Part shown: piece after piece, positions 1-7,623 of the stretch
Layout: every line of letters starts with the position of its first letter
Numbering within the stretch: the first letter of the stretch is position 1
NCBI RefSeq assembly: GCF_004799495.1
Contig: NZ_SSMY01000002.1
Span: 124,001 to 188,000, forward strand
Reading direction: 5' to 3'
DNA length: 64,000 nt
Origin: Sphingomonas sp.
Lineage (GTDB): Bacteria; Pseudomonadota; Alphaproteobacteria; Sphingomonadales; Sphingomonadaceae
Position numbers and translations under genes: made by a program
Notes under the pieces: model-generated
The model's database searches: none
Told to the model about the DNA's origin: nothing
What the model saw: only the letters and a program-made list of their open reading frames with translations

Positions 1-323
1 CGCGGGGTCGGCTCGACGGCGGTCGACAGGTCGATCGACAGGATCTCGGTCGCCTGGAGCCCCCGGCTGCGCTGGACAGCGAGGCATTCGAGCCGTGCGC
101 CCTCGGGCAGGCTGCGGCGGCCGTGCGGCTGGAGCACCGAGAAATGGATCAGGATGTCCCCGTTCTGGCCGTCGTCGACCAGGAAGCCGAACCCGCGAGT
201 CACGTCGAACCATTTGACCGTGCCGGCGTGGCGCGATTCACTGGCCGTCGTCGCATCGGCGACAGGCTGTTCCGACGGCTGCGGCCGTTCGTGTTCCGGC
301 TGCGGATCTACGCGCACACTCAC
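1..323 (-). CDS. Cold-shock domain protein (3' end cut by window edge)
   Basis: The translated minus strand contains a classic cold-shock domain: GTVKWFDVTRGFGFL (RNP1-like KGFGF variant), then DILIHFSVL (RNP2-like), then a basic loop with GRRSLPEG. CSD proteins bind single-stranded RNA/DNA and act as RNA chaperones or antiterminators. A GTG at 323 follows a G-rich stretch and gives a roughly 35-residue Pro/Glu-rich N-terminal extension before the domain; a second in-frame GTG lies two codons downstream, so the start is uncertain. The gene runs out of the window, so a second CSD, as in the longer alphaproteobacterial CspD-like proteins, cannot be checked. It is transcribed in the same direction as the recX gene upstream (about 70 bases away). 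Confidence 0.85.
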   Translation of the reverse strand, partial: MSVRVDPQPEHERPQPSEQPVADATTASESRHAGTVKWFDVTRGFGFLVDDGQNGDILIHFSVLQPHGRRSLPEGARLECLAVQRSRGLQATEILSIDLSTAVEPTP

Positions 324-393
324 CCCCTGAAGCGCCGATGTACCATGTCCGCCGCAGAATCCAAACGATTGGGACGGACCGGTTCGGGACCGT

Positions 394-924
394 TCACTGA
401 TCCAGATTAGCCGGATCGTCGCCCGGCGCCATCTGCACGATTTGCCGCGCCAATGCGGGTGCATGGCCCGCGCGCAGCATCGCGCCGATCTGCTTCTCGC
501 GTAAGGGACGATCGGCGACCTCCATCGCGAACGGCCCGATCCGCCTGCGGCGCGCGAAGGCGATCGCCGAATCCAGCGCGCGCTCGGCGACCCCCGGGGC
601 AATCGCTTCGGCATCCTCGCCCTTGATCCCCGCCTGATGCAGCGCCCCCGCGACGCGCCGCGCGCCCAGCCCACGCCGCGCCATCGCGTTCGCCTTGGCC
701 TCGCCATAGAGCCGGTCGTCGATATAGCCGAGTTCCGCCATCCGCTCGGCGATCGCCGCCGGGTCGGCCGCCTCGCCGTCCCAGCCGCGCTCGCGGATCT
801 TGCGCCGCAGGTAATCGGTCAGCCGGCTTCGGGTGGTCGCGAAACGCTCGACATAACGCAGCGCCAGCCGTTCGAGGGCGGGACGGTCCAGCGGAGGGAC
901 GGGACGACGCGGAACCCGGGGCAT
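394..924 (-). CDS. recX: Regulatory protein RecX
   Basis: A 176-residue protein with the RecX three-helix repeats: a first segment around ALRYVERFATTRSRL and YLRRKI, then the central AERMAELGYIDDRLYGEA block, then RGLGARRVAGAL, which is the family signature LxxKGxxxxxI/L in alphaproteobacterial form. RecX binds RecA filaments and limits recombination and SOS activity. I chose the ATG at 924 because AAGG lies four bases before it; an ATG at 972 would add a 16-residue unconserved head. recA is not in the window, so RecX here is not in a recA-recX operon. The flanking genes are a cold-shock gene (same strand) and a divergent acyl-AMP ligase. Confidence 0.9.
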   Translation of the reverse strand: MPRVPRRPVPPLDRPALERLALRYVERFATTRSRLTDYLRRKIRERGWDGEAADPAAIAERMAELGYIDDRLYGEAKANAMARRGLGARRVAGALHQAGIKGEDAEAIAPGVAERALDSAIAFARRRRIGPFAMEVADRPLREKQIGAMLRAGHAPALARQIVQMAPGDDPANLDQ

Positions 925-1046
925 GTCGCCTTGATTGTGCCACACTGACAACGGATTTTGAACGCTTGCCATGGGCAGGGGTGCAGAAATGGCATGGATG
1001 CGGCGCGCACGAACGCAGTCGCACGAAACATGGGCGCGAAGTGCAT

Positions 1047-2813
1047 ATGATGGACACGAACACCGACGTGGCGATGAGCGAACGACCGGCGGGGCTTAGC
1101 CCGACGCCGAGCGATGACGCGCTGCCGCGGCGATTCGCCGATTTCGCCACGCTGGGCGAGGCGCTCGATTACGCCGCACAAGGCACCAAGGGCCTCAATT
1201 TCCACGATCCGCGCGGCACGCTGATTCGCGCCTACACCTTCACCGAATTGCGCGACGATGCGCTGGCGATGGCGCGGCGGCTGATCGCCGCGGGGATCAA
1301 GCCCGAGGACCGCGTCGCGCTGATCGCGGAGACGGGCGCCGAGTTCGCCGCCTTGTTCTTCGGCGTCGTCTATGCCGGCGCGTGGCCGGTGCCATTGCCG
1401 CTGCCGACCAGCTTCGGCGGCGCGCAATCGTACATCGACCAGCTCTCGGTCCAACTGAACAGCTGCGACCCGAAGATGCTGATTTATCCGCCCGAAATCG
1501 GCGCGATGTGCGCGGAAGCGGCGAAGAATTGCAATGTCGAGGGAATCGACTGGGTGGAGTTCGCGACGCGCGCGGCGCCCGAGGCCGTTTTGCCGACCGC
1601 CAAGACCGACGACATCGCCTATCTGCAATATTCGAGCGGATCGACTCGCTTCCCGCACGGTGTCGCGATCACGCATGCCGCACTCCTGTCGAACCTCGCC
1701 GCGCACTCGATCGGGATGCATGTCGGCCCGGGTGACCGCTGCGTGTCGTGGCTGCCGTGGTACCACGACATGGGGTTGGTCGGCTGCTTCCTGTCGGTGA
1801 TCGCCAACCAGGTCTCGACCGATTACCTCAAGACCGAGGATTTCGCGCGCCGCCCGCTCGCGTGGCTCGACCTGATCAGCCGCAATCCGGGCACCACGCT
1901 CAGCTATTCGCCGACCTTCGGCTACGACATCTGCGCGCGCCGCATCTCGAGCCAGACCAAGGCGAGCGACCGCTTCGACCTGTCGCGCTGGCGCGTCGCG
2001 GGGAACGGCGCCGACATGATCCGTCCCGACGTGATGCAGGCGTTCGTCGACGCGTTCGGCGATGCCGGGTTCAAGGCGAGCGCGTTCCTGCCGAGCTATG
2101 GCCTGGCCGAGGCGACGCTCGCCGTGTCGATCATGCCACCGGGTGAGGGCATTCGCGTCGAACTGGTTGAGGAAACGCAACTTTCCGGACAGGTCGGGCG
2201 CCGCGACCGGCCCCAGCGCTACCGCGCGATCGTCAATTGCGGCAAGCCCGCGCGCGACATGAAGATCGAGATTCGCGAGGAGGACGGCACCCCCCTCCCC
2301 GAGCGCGCGATCGGCAAGGTGTGGTGCGCCGGACCGTCCTTAATGGTGGGATATTTCCGCGACGCCGAAGCGACCGCGGCGTGCATGGCTGACGGCTGGC
2401 TCGACACCGGCGACATGGGGTACATGTCGGACGGCTACATCTACATCGTCGGCCGCGCCAAGGACATGATCATCGTCAACGGCCGCAACCATTGGCCGCA
2501 GGACATCGAATGGGCGGTCGAGCAGCTCCCCGGGTTCAAGGCCGGCGACATCGCCGCGTTCGCGATCACCACGCCCGGCGGCGAGGAAACCCCCGCCGTC
2601 CTCGTCCAGTGCCGTTCGAGCGACGAGGCCGAGCGCGTCCGCCTGCGCGACGAAATCCGCGAGCGCGTGCGGTCGGTGACCGGCATGAACTGCGTGATCG
2701 AACTGATCCCGCCGCGCACGCTCCCGCGCACCAGTTCGGGCAAATTGAGCCGAGCGAAGGCGCGCAACCTGTATCTGGCGGGTGAGATCAAGCCGTACGA
2801 TATCGCGGCTTAG
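1047..2813 (+). CDS. Fatty-acyl-AMP ligase (FAAL, ANL superfamily)
   Basis: An adenylating enzyme of about 588 residues. Motif A3 reads YLQYSSGSTR near residues 192-201; the Arg after SGST in place of Gly/Lys is the usual FAAL form. Motif A5 is SYGLAEATLA near residue 350, A7 is LDTGDMGYM near 453, and a C-terminal Lys lies in RTSSGKLSR. FAALs activate long-chain fatty acids as acyl-adenylates and pass them to acyl carrier proteins rather than to CoA. No acyl carrier or polyketide synthase gene sits beside it, so the acceptor is unknown. Two adjacent ATGs (1047, 1050) are possible starts; neither has a strong ribosome binding site, and an upstream ATG at 966 would add 27 residues that look non-coding and overlap the recX promoter area. 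Confidence 0.87.
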   Translation: MMDTNTDVAMSERPAGLSPTPSDDALPRRFADFATLGEALDYAAQGTKGLNFHDPRGTLIRAYTFTELRDDALAMARRLIAAGIKPEDRVALIAETGAEFAALFFGVVYAGAWPVPLPLPTSFGGAQSYIDQLSVQLNSCDPKMLIYPPEIGAMCAEAAKNCNVEGIDWVEFATRAAPEAVLPTAKTDDIAYLQYSSGSTRFPHGVAITHAALLSNLAAHSIGMHVGPGDRCVSWLPWYHDMGLVGCFLSVIANQVSTDYLKTEDFARRPLAWLDLISRNPGTTLSYSPTFGYDICARRISSQTKASDRFDLSRWRVAGNGADMIRPDVMQAFVDAFGDAGFKASAFLPSYGLAEATLAVSIMPPGEGIRVELVEETQLSGQVGRRDRPQRYRAIVNCGKPARDMKIEIREEDGTPLPERAIGKVWCAGPSLMVGYFRDAEATAACMADGWLDTGDMGYMSDGYIYIVGRAKDMIIVNGRNHWPQDIEWAVEQLPGFKAGDIAAFAITTPGGEETPAVLVQCRSSDEAERVRLRDEIRERVRSVTGMNCVIELIPPRTLPRTSSGKLSRAKARNLYLAGEIKPYDIAA

Positions 2814-2913
2814 TCGGACCGCCTGGCGAAAATCGTATAGGGCGCGCCGTAATCGGACAAAATCGGCCCTTCCCCTAACCGTTCGATAACTCTCGTCCGC
2901 TAATCGCGGGGGC

Positions 2914-5271
2914 GTGAGTTCGGAACAATCTTCGCAATTTCCCAAGCCGCGGATCGACGTCCGCGCGCTGCTTGGGCTGTACGACCCGCCGGACACCACC
3001 GATTGGGGGCCGATCCGCGCGGCGCAACTGCATGCCGGGCGCCAGCTTGCCCTGTTCCTGCTCGCCGCCAATCTGATCGGCGCCGCGTTGATCGTGATGC
3101 TGTTCGACGGGCACGCGCCACGCTTGCTGCTGTTCGGTTGGGGCGTGGTGACGGGGATCGTCGGCGTCGCAATCGCGGTGCGCCGGCTTGACACACGCCA
3201 CCGTGATGCCAGCTCGGCGACGCTGCGTGACGTGCGCGATACCGTGCTGGAGGGCGTGGCGCTCGCCGCGGTCTGGTCGGTGCCGCCGCTCGCGCTGGGC
3301 GCGAAGGCCGATATCGGCACCGCGATGGGGTTGTGGATTCTCCTGTCGGTGATGATGACCGCGTCCGCCGTGGCGATGGCGGCGCTGCCGCTCGCGACGC
3401 TCAGTTTCCTTGGCATCCTGGGCGCGGCGATCGTTACCATGCTGCTGATGCTCGGCAGCCCGTTGCTCGCGGCCGCGACCGCGCTGTTCGTCGGACTGCT
3501 GATGCTCGGCTGCTTCCAGCGCTGCAAGGCGCTGGTGGTGATCCGCGCCAACGAAATCGGTCTTGCCGAGCGCGACGAAACCGTCAGCCTGTTGCTGCGC
3601 GAGTTCGAGGAAGAAGACGGCGACTGGCTGTGGGAGACCGACAGCGCGCGCCGCATCATCCGCGCCTCCCCGCGTTTCTCCAAGTCGGTCAACCTCGATC
3701 CGATCAAGATCAACGGCATGCCGCTGCTCCAGGCGCTCGCCGCCGAACGCTGGGAATCGGGCGATTTCTCGCCCGGGCTCCACGCGCTCGCCGAAAAGCT
3801 GAAGGGCCGCGATGCGTTCCGCGACCTTCTCCTCCCCGTCCAGGTCGGCGAACAACAACGCTGGTTCGCGCTGTCGGCCAGCCCACGCCACGACGATAGC
3901 GGGCTGTTCATCGGGTTCCGCGGCGTCGGGTCGGACGTCACCGCGCAACGCGAATCGGCCGACCAGATCAACCGCATGGCGCGGTTCGATACGCTGACCG
4001 GGCTGCCCAATCGCCTCTTCCTCAACGAACAGCTCGCCAAGGCGATGGCGGATGCCGAAAAATGGGGGACGCGCTGCGCGTTCATGATGATCGACCTCGA
4101 CCGCTTCAAGGCGGTCAACGATTCGCTCGGCCACCCGGTCGGCGACCGCTTGCTCGGGCGCGTGTCCGAACGGCTCGCCCGGCTGGTCACCGAGAATGAG
4201 ATCATCGGGCGGCTCGGCGGCGACGAGTTCGCGGTCGTCGTGCGCGATGCGAGCGATCCCGCCCGGGTCGAGCGGCTCGCCAAATCGATCATCGACGCGC
4301 TGTCGAAACCCTACGACCTCGACCAGCACACGCTGCACATCGGCGCGTCGATTGGCATCGCGACGGGACCGCGCGACGGGCGCACCGCGGAGATGCTGAT
4401 CCGCTCGGCCGACCTCGCGCTGTACCGCTCGAAGGATGCCGGCGGCGGCGTGTTCCACACCTACGAGCCGCAGCTCCACGTCAAGGCGGAGGAGCGCCGC
4501 GTGCTTGAAATGGCGCTGCGCCAGGCGCTCGAAAAGGGCGAAATGCACCTCGAATACCAGCCCGTTGTCAACGCCGGCACCGGCCGGCTGACGGGGTTCG
4601 AGGCGCTGTTACGCTGGACGCACCCCGAGCTCGGCGTGGTGTCCCCGGCGAAGTTCGTGCCCTTGGCGGAGGACGCGCGGCTGATCGTGCCGATGGGCGA
4701 GTGGGTGCTGCGCTCGGCATGCGACGAAGCCGCGCAATGGCCCGCGCCGACCCGCGTCGCGGTCAACGTGTCGCCCGAACAGCTCCACAACCCGGCGTTC
4801 GTCGCGGTGGTCGCGTCGGCGCTGGCGAACAGCGGGCTGCCGCCCGAACGGCTCGAGCTCGAAGTGACCGAGGGCGTGTTCATGCGCGAAGGCACCGTCG
4901 CGGTGCAGGTGCTCGAACGCATCCTCGACCTGGGCGTGCGGTTGAGCCTCGACGATTTCGGGACGGGCTATTCGTCGCTCGGCTACCTCGCGCGGACGCG
5001 CTTCTCGACGATCAAGGTCGACAGGAGTTTCGTGCAGGGCGCGTCGAAGGGCCAGCCCGAACCGATCGCGATCATCCGCGCCGTGGTCGCGCTCGCGCAA
5101 TCGCTCGGCATGGCGACGACCGCGGAAGGGGTGGAGACCGAGCAGGAGCACCAGATGATCCAGGACCTCGGCTGCACCAAGGTCCAGGGCTATTATTTCG
5201 GCCGCCCGCTACCCGTCGCCGAAGCCCGCGCGCTCGCGGCGCGGCGCTGGGACGATCAAGCTGCTGCTTAG
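2914..5271 (+). CDS. Membrane-bound GGDEF-EAL protein (c-di-GMP turnover)
   Basis: A 785-residue protein. The first about 215 residues contain roughly six hydrophobic helices (for example residues 45-70, 72-92, 135-190). A PAS-like segment follows (about 230-350), then GGDEF (intact RLGGDEF near 431-437) and EAL (EALLRW near 562). All the residues expected of an active phosphodiesterase are visible: NVSPEQL, EVTEG, DDFGTGYSS, IKVDRSF, AEGVETE and QGYYFGRP. No RxxD inhibitory site is present before GGDEF. The enzyme can in principle both make and break c-di-GMP at the inner membrane. The start is GTG at 2914 behind a run of G's. It ends at the border of the first mosaic repeat and tRNA-Trp. 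Confidence 0.9.
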   Translation: MSSEQSSQFPKPRIDVRALLGLYDPPDTTDWGPIRAAQLHAGRQLALFLLAANLIGAALIVMLFDGHAPRLLLFGWGVVTGIVGVAIAVRRLDTRHRDASSATLRDVRDTVLEGVALAAVWSVPPLALGAKADIGTAMGLWILLSVMMTASAVAMAALPLATLSFLGILGAAIVTMLLMLGSPLLAAATALFVGLLMLGCFQRCKALVVIRANEIGLAERDETVSLLLREFEEEDGDWLWETDSARRIIRASPRFSKSVNLDPIKINGMPLLQALAAERWESGDFSPGLHALAEKLKGRDAFRDLLLPVQVGEQQRWFALSASPRHDDSGLFIGFRGVGSDVTAQRESADQINRMARFDTLTGLPNRLFLNEQLAKAMADAEKWGTRCAFMMIDLDRFKAVNDSLGHPVGDRLLGRVSERLARLVTENEIIGRLGGDEFAVVVRDASDPARVERLAKSIIDALSKPYDLDQHTLHIGASIGIATGPRDGRTAEMLIRSADLALYRSKDAGGGVFHTYEPQLHVKAEERRVLEMALRQALEKGEMHLEYQPVVNAGTGRLTGFEALLRWTHPELGVVSPAKFVPLAEDARLIVPMGEWVLRSACDEAAQWPAPTRVAVNVSPEQLHNPAFVAVVASALANSGLPPERLELEVTEGVFMREGTVAVQVLERILDLGVRLSLDDFGTGYSSLGYLARTRFSTIKVDRSFVQGASKGQPEPIAIIRAVVALAQSLGMATTAEGVETEQEHQMIQDLGCTKVQGYYFGRPLPVAEARALAARRWDDQAAA

Positions 5272-5272
5272 G

Positions 5273-5361
5273 GCCGTCACGGGAGTAAATCCCGTGACGT
5301 CGGACGAGTCTGCGGCGCGCCGGCCGGCCTTGCGCTCCAAACGCCCCGGCGTTAGGAGCGC
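5273..5361 (-). repeat. Mosaic three-hairpin repeat, copy A (inverted)
   Basis: Read on the minus strand this matches copies B and E. A nested hairpin (GCGCTCC/GGAGCGC enclosing AACGCC/GGCGTT, 5332-5361) is followed by the core AAGGCCGGCCGGCG, a short linker, TCCGAC, and a 9-bp hairpin GTCACGGGA/TCCCGTGAC with a 5-base loop (5276-5298). It lies between the GGDEF-EAL gene stop and tRNA-Trp, in opposite orientation to copy B on the other side of the tRNA. Confidence 0.8.
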
Positions 5362-5369
5362 GACGGCTT

Positions 5370-5446
5370 AGGGGTGTAGCTCAGCTGGTTAGAGCGTCGG
5401 TCTCCAAAACCGAAGGCCCTCGGTTCGAATCCGAGCTCCCCTGCCA
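5370..5446 (+). tRNA. trnW: tRNA-Trp (anticodon CCA)
   Basis: A 77-base cloverleaf including an encoded CCA end. The anticodon stem TCGGT/ACCGA encloses loop CTCCAAA, giving anticodon CCA for the UGG codon. The T-arm CTCGG-TTCGAAT-CCGAG is standard. The acceptor stem AGGGGTG/CTCCCCT is closed apart from one T-T opposition, with G as discriminator base. tRNA-Trp directly before secE-nusG is the common bacterial arrangement. Confidence 0.95.
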
Positions 5447-5561
5447 GCCTCGCGGCGCATGCGCGCCAGCGATGCTGGCCGCAAGACGTCGCGAGGCCGG
5501 CCGGCGGGTCGGCGCCAGCCGAACCCGTCCGACGTCATGGGACTTGCTCCCATGACGGCCC
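5447..5561 (+). repeat. Mosaic three-hairpin repeat, copy B
   Basis: It starts at the base after tRNA-Trp. The outer stem is GCCTCGCG/CGCGAGGC (5447-5454 with 5490-5497), and inside it sit GCGCATGCGC and GCCAGC-GAT-GCTGGC. The core GGCCGGCCGGCG follows, then a second hairpin GGTCGGC/GCCGAACC, then GTCCGAC, then hairpin 3 GTCATGGGA/TCCCATGAC (5534-5542 with 5548-5556) and GGCC. Hairpin 3 differs from copies A and E at one base pair, with both arms changed. Confidence 0.8.
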
Positions 5562-5679
5562 CACGCTAAGCATCCGCTCAATCCGACATCGGGATTGTCT
5601 TGTCGTCCGGCCCTTCACGGGAGCGGGCGGCGGGCCTATGTCCCGCGTGTCGGCACAACGCAACAAGGGTCACTCGCTC

Positions 5680-5880
5680 GTGGCAAGAACATCTCCGGTC
5701 GAATTCATCCAGCAGGTGCGCGCCGAAACGCGCAAGGTCGTCTGGCCGACGCGGCGCGAGACGATCATGACCGGCATCATGGTGATGATCATGACGCTGA
5801 TCCTGGGGGTGTTCTTCTTCGTGATCGATTCGGGGTTCGAGGCGCTGGTCAAGCTGCTCCTCGGGCTCGCGACCAAGTAA
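5680..5880 (+). CDS. secE: Preprotein translocase subunit SecE
   Basis: A 66-residue single-span SecE. The conserved amphipathic segment EFIQQVRAETRKVVWPTRRET (split across residues 7-27) precedes one hydrophobic helix (about residues 29-55, IMVMIMTLILGVFFF). SecE clamps SecY in the SecYEG protein-export channel. I chose the GTG at 5680 because the protein then begins VARTSPVEF, the usual alphaproteobacterial start, with AAGGG ten bases upstream. An ATG at 5638 in the same frame would add 14 unusual residues and remains possible. The next gene, nusG, begins 23 bases downstream, so the two are cotranscribed. Confidence 0.93.
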   Translation: MARTSPVEFIQQVRAETRKVVWPTRRETIMTGIMVMIMTLILGVFFFVIDSGFEALVKLLLGLATK

Positions 5881-5903
5881 GGCCGGGAAAAGGGTAACGC
5901 TAC

Positions 5904-6443
5904 GTGGCACGCTGGTACATCATCCACGCTTATTCGGGTTTCGAAGGCAAGGTCCGCGACGCGATCATGGCGGAAGCCGCGCGCATGGGGCTGGAGCAGC
6001 TGGTCGAGGCGATCGAGGTCCCGACCGAGACCGTGACCGAGGCACGCCGCGGCAAGAAGGTGTCGGTCGAGCGCAAGTTCATGCCTGGCTACGTCCTCGC
6101 CAAGCTCAGCATGAACGACGACGTCTATCACCTCGTCAAGAACACGCCCAAGGTCACCGGCTTCCTCGGCCCCAACGGCAAGCCCCAGGCGATCAGCGAC
6201 GCCGAAGCCGCGCGGATGCTCAATTCGAAAGACGAAGCCGCAGCCCACGCGCCCAAGCAGCAGGTCAAGGTCGATTACGAGATCGGCGACAGCGTCAAGG
6301 TGCTCGACGGCCCATTCGCGAGCTTCACCGGCATCGTCGAGGAACTCGATTTCGACAAGGCGAAGGTCAAGGTCAGCGTATCGATCTTTGGGCGTGCCAC
6401 GCCCGTGGAGCTGGACTTCGAGCAAGTCGAGCGAAGCAAGTAG
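5904..6443 (+). CDS. nusG: Transcription termination/antitermination protein NusG
   Basis: A 179-residue NusG. The NGN domain (residues 1-115) begins ARWYIIHAYSGFEGKV and contains the KFMPGYVLAKL segment that contacts the clamp of RNA polymerase. The KOW domain (from about 125) has GDSVKVLDGPFASFTG and ends VELDFEQVE. NusG binds elongating polymerase and links it to Rho or to the ribosome. The start is GTG behind AAAAGGG. A strong hairpin (6435-6460) is built over the stop codon. In most bacteria rplK follows directly; here about 2.4 kb of unrelated DNA intervenes. Confidence 0.97.
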   Translation: MARWYIIHAYSGFEGKVRDAIMAEAARMGLEQLVEAIEVPTETVTEARRGKKVSVERKFMPGYVLAKLSMNDDVYHLVKNTPKVTGFLGPNGKPQAISDAEAARMLNSKDEAAAHAPKQQVKVDYEIGDSVKVLDGPFASFTGIVEELDFDKAKVKVSVSIFGRATPVELDFEQVERSK

Positions 6444-6460
6444 GGCAAAGCCCACTTGCT
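6435..6460 (+). terminator. Hairpin over the nusG stop codon
   Basis: AGCAAGT (6435-6441) and GGGC (6443-6446) pair with GCCC (6450-6453) and ACTTGCT (6454-6460) around an AAA loop, leaving one bulged A at 6442. The stop codon TAG (6441-6443) lies inside the stem. There is no T-run after it, so it may be a Rho-independent-like brake, an mRNA 3' end stabiliser, or the first hairpin of repeat copy C. Confidence 0.55.
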
Positions 6461-6468
6461 GCCCGCAC

Positions 6469-6556
6469 AGGATTATCGCGAGCTAATCCTGAGACGGCGA
6501 AGACCGGCCGGCGCGGCAAAGCCGCGTCCCGACAGCGGACTCACTCCGCTGTCGGT
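6469..6556 (+). repeat. Mosaic three-hairpin repeat, copy C
   Basis: Hairpin 1 is AGGATT/AATCCT (6469-6474 with 6485-6490). It is followed by GAGACGGCGAAG-ACCGGCCGGCG, hairpin 2 CGGC-AAA-GCCG, the linker CGTCCC, and hairpin 3 GACAGCGGA/TCCGCTGTC with a 5-base loop (6531-6539 with 6545-6553). Hairpin 3 has a different sequence from copies A, B and E but the same length, loop size and closing GGA/TCC. Confidence 0.75.
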
Positions 6557-6645
6557 CTCTCGCGCTTTCAAACGAAAGCGACCTCGACGCTACTTCCGAA
6601 GCTATCCATTGGCGCTGCCATCGTGAGTGAGCGAAAGCTCGAGAT

Positions 6646-7563
6646 TTAAGCGACGGGCGTCTCAATTAGCGACGCCGATGCGAAATCCGCGCTCACGCGT
6701 GTGAGTTGGGCATGCGAATAGCTATCGGCTAAAATACTTTTTAACGACGATTCGAGCTCCTCGCTGGCGCGCAACCCCAGAACCACACGCTGCACAGCCT
6801 GCGATGGGAAATCGACTAGGTGAATCGCCTCCTCCCCTACAGTGACCGTCTTCGACGCCTGTGCGGCCGTGAGATAAAGCCGCCATTCCCGTTCGTAGGC
6901 CCAATCTTTCTGTTTCGACATTAATGCCGCGTAAGGGTCATCCATCACCTCGGTTATCTTGCCGTTAAAATACTTGATCTTTTGGAGCCCTTGGCGCTCG
7001 CCCAAATCACCACGACGGAAAAAGCTATTTTCCGTATTAAACGCGATTACGAAACCGGTGGAATTATGTGCATGTGCCCACATCGGTGAACTGTCGAAAC
7101 GCTCAGTCAGTGATAGGCAGATCAGGTCGCGCCCTAGCTTTGTAAGAAGCCTGTCTATAGCTTGCGGCGAATTCATCGCCGGAAATATCGTATCGTTGAG
7201 CATGGTGCTCAGTGTGGTCTGTAGGGTCGCCTCCAAATCGGTCCCGGTCGCAGACTTGAAAAGCTTCATCAAAGCATCCGGCGACATGCCGGCGAGCGGC
7301 GTGTCTTTCACTGCGCTTAAGATGGTTTCTTCCATGTCGAGCATTTCCGCCTGTACCGCGAACAAGTCTTGCATCTTCGGGCCCGCGAGCATTTCGAAAG
7401 TCTGACGCACTTCAAAAATATCGTTGGTATTCAACGGCGGAGTAAACCGGATGTTGGCGTTGCGAAGCACGTCGATGCGATCCGCGACGACATATTTGTA
7501 AAGAGTGGAGGGAGCGATTGGACGATCATCGCTGTGGTCATCTGACATTTGCGCGAAATCCAT
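6646..7563 (-). CDS. DUF2971-like protein, inserted between nusG and rplK
   Basis: A 305-residue soluble protein resembling the DUF2971 family. The N-terminal LYKYVVADRIDVLRNANIRF and NDIFE match its opening pattern of 'lyKY...l...l.f..p..fNDPFE', and the middle has MWAHAHNSTGFVIAF (family form MWaHYadnh.G) followed by YEREWRLY near the C-terminal third. The family's function is not established; members often lie in defence or mobile islands. The DNA is visibly richer in A/T than its neighbours (for example around 6721-6740 and 7141-7200), which fits acquisition by transfer. It lies antisense to the surrounding ribosomal-protein genes. The start is uncertain (ATG at 7563 or 7548). Confidence 0.72.
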   Translation of the reverse strand: MDFAQMSDDHSDDRPIAPSTLYKYVVADRIDVLRNANIRFTPPLNTNDIFEVRQTFEMLAGPKMQDLFAVQAEMLDMEETILSAVKDTPLAGMSPDALMKLFKSATGTDLEATLQTTLSTMLNDTIFPAMNSPQAIDRLLTKLGRDLICLSLTERFDSSPMWAHAHNSTGFVIAFNTENSFFRRGDLGERQGLQKIKYFNGKITEVMDDPYAALMSKQKDWAYEREWRLYLTAAQASKTVTVGEEAIHLVDFPSQAVQRVVLGLRASEELESSLKSILADSYSHAQLTRVSADFASASLIETPVA

Positions 7564-7623
7564 TGTTCTGGGCTATCGTTCACTAACGGAAGTAGAGTGC
7601 GGCTAATAACTGGACAATGGATG

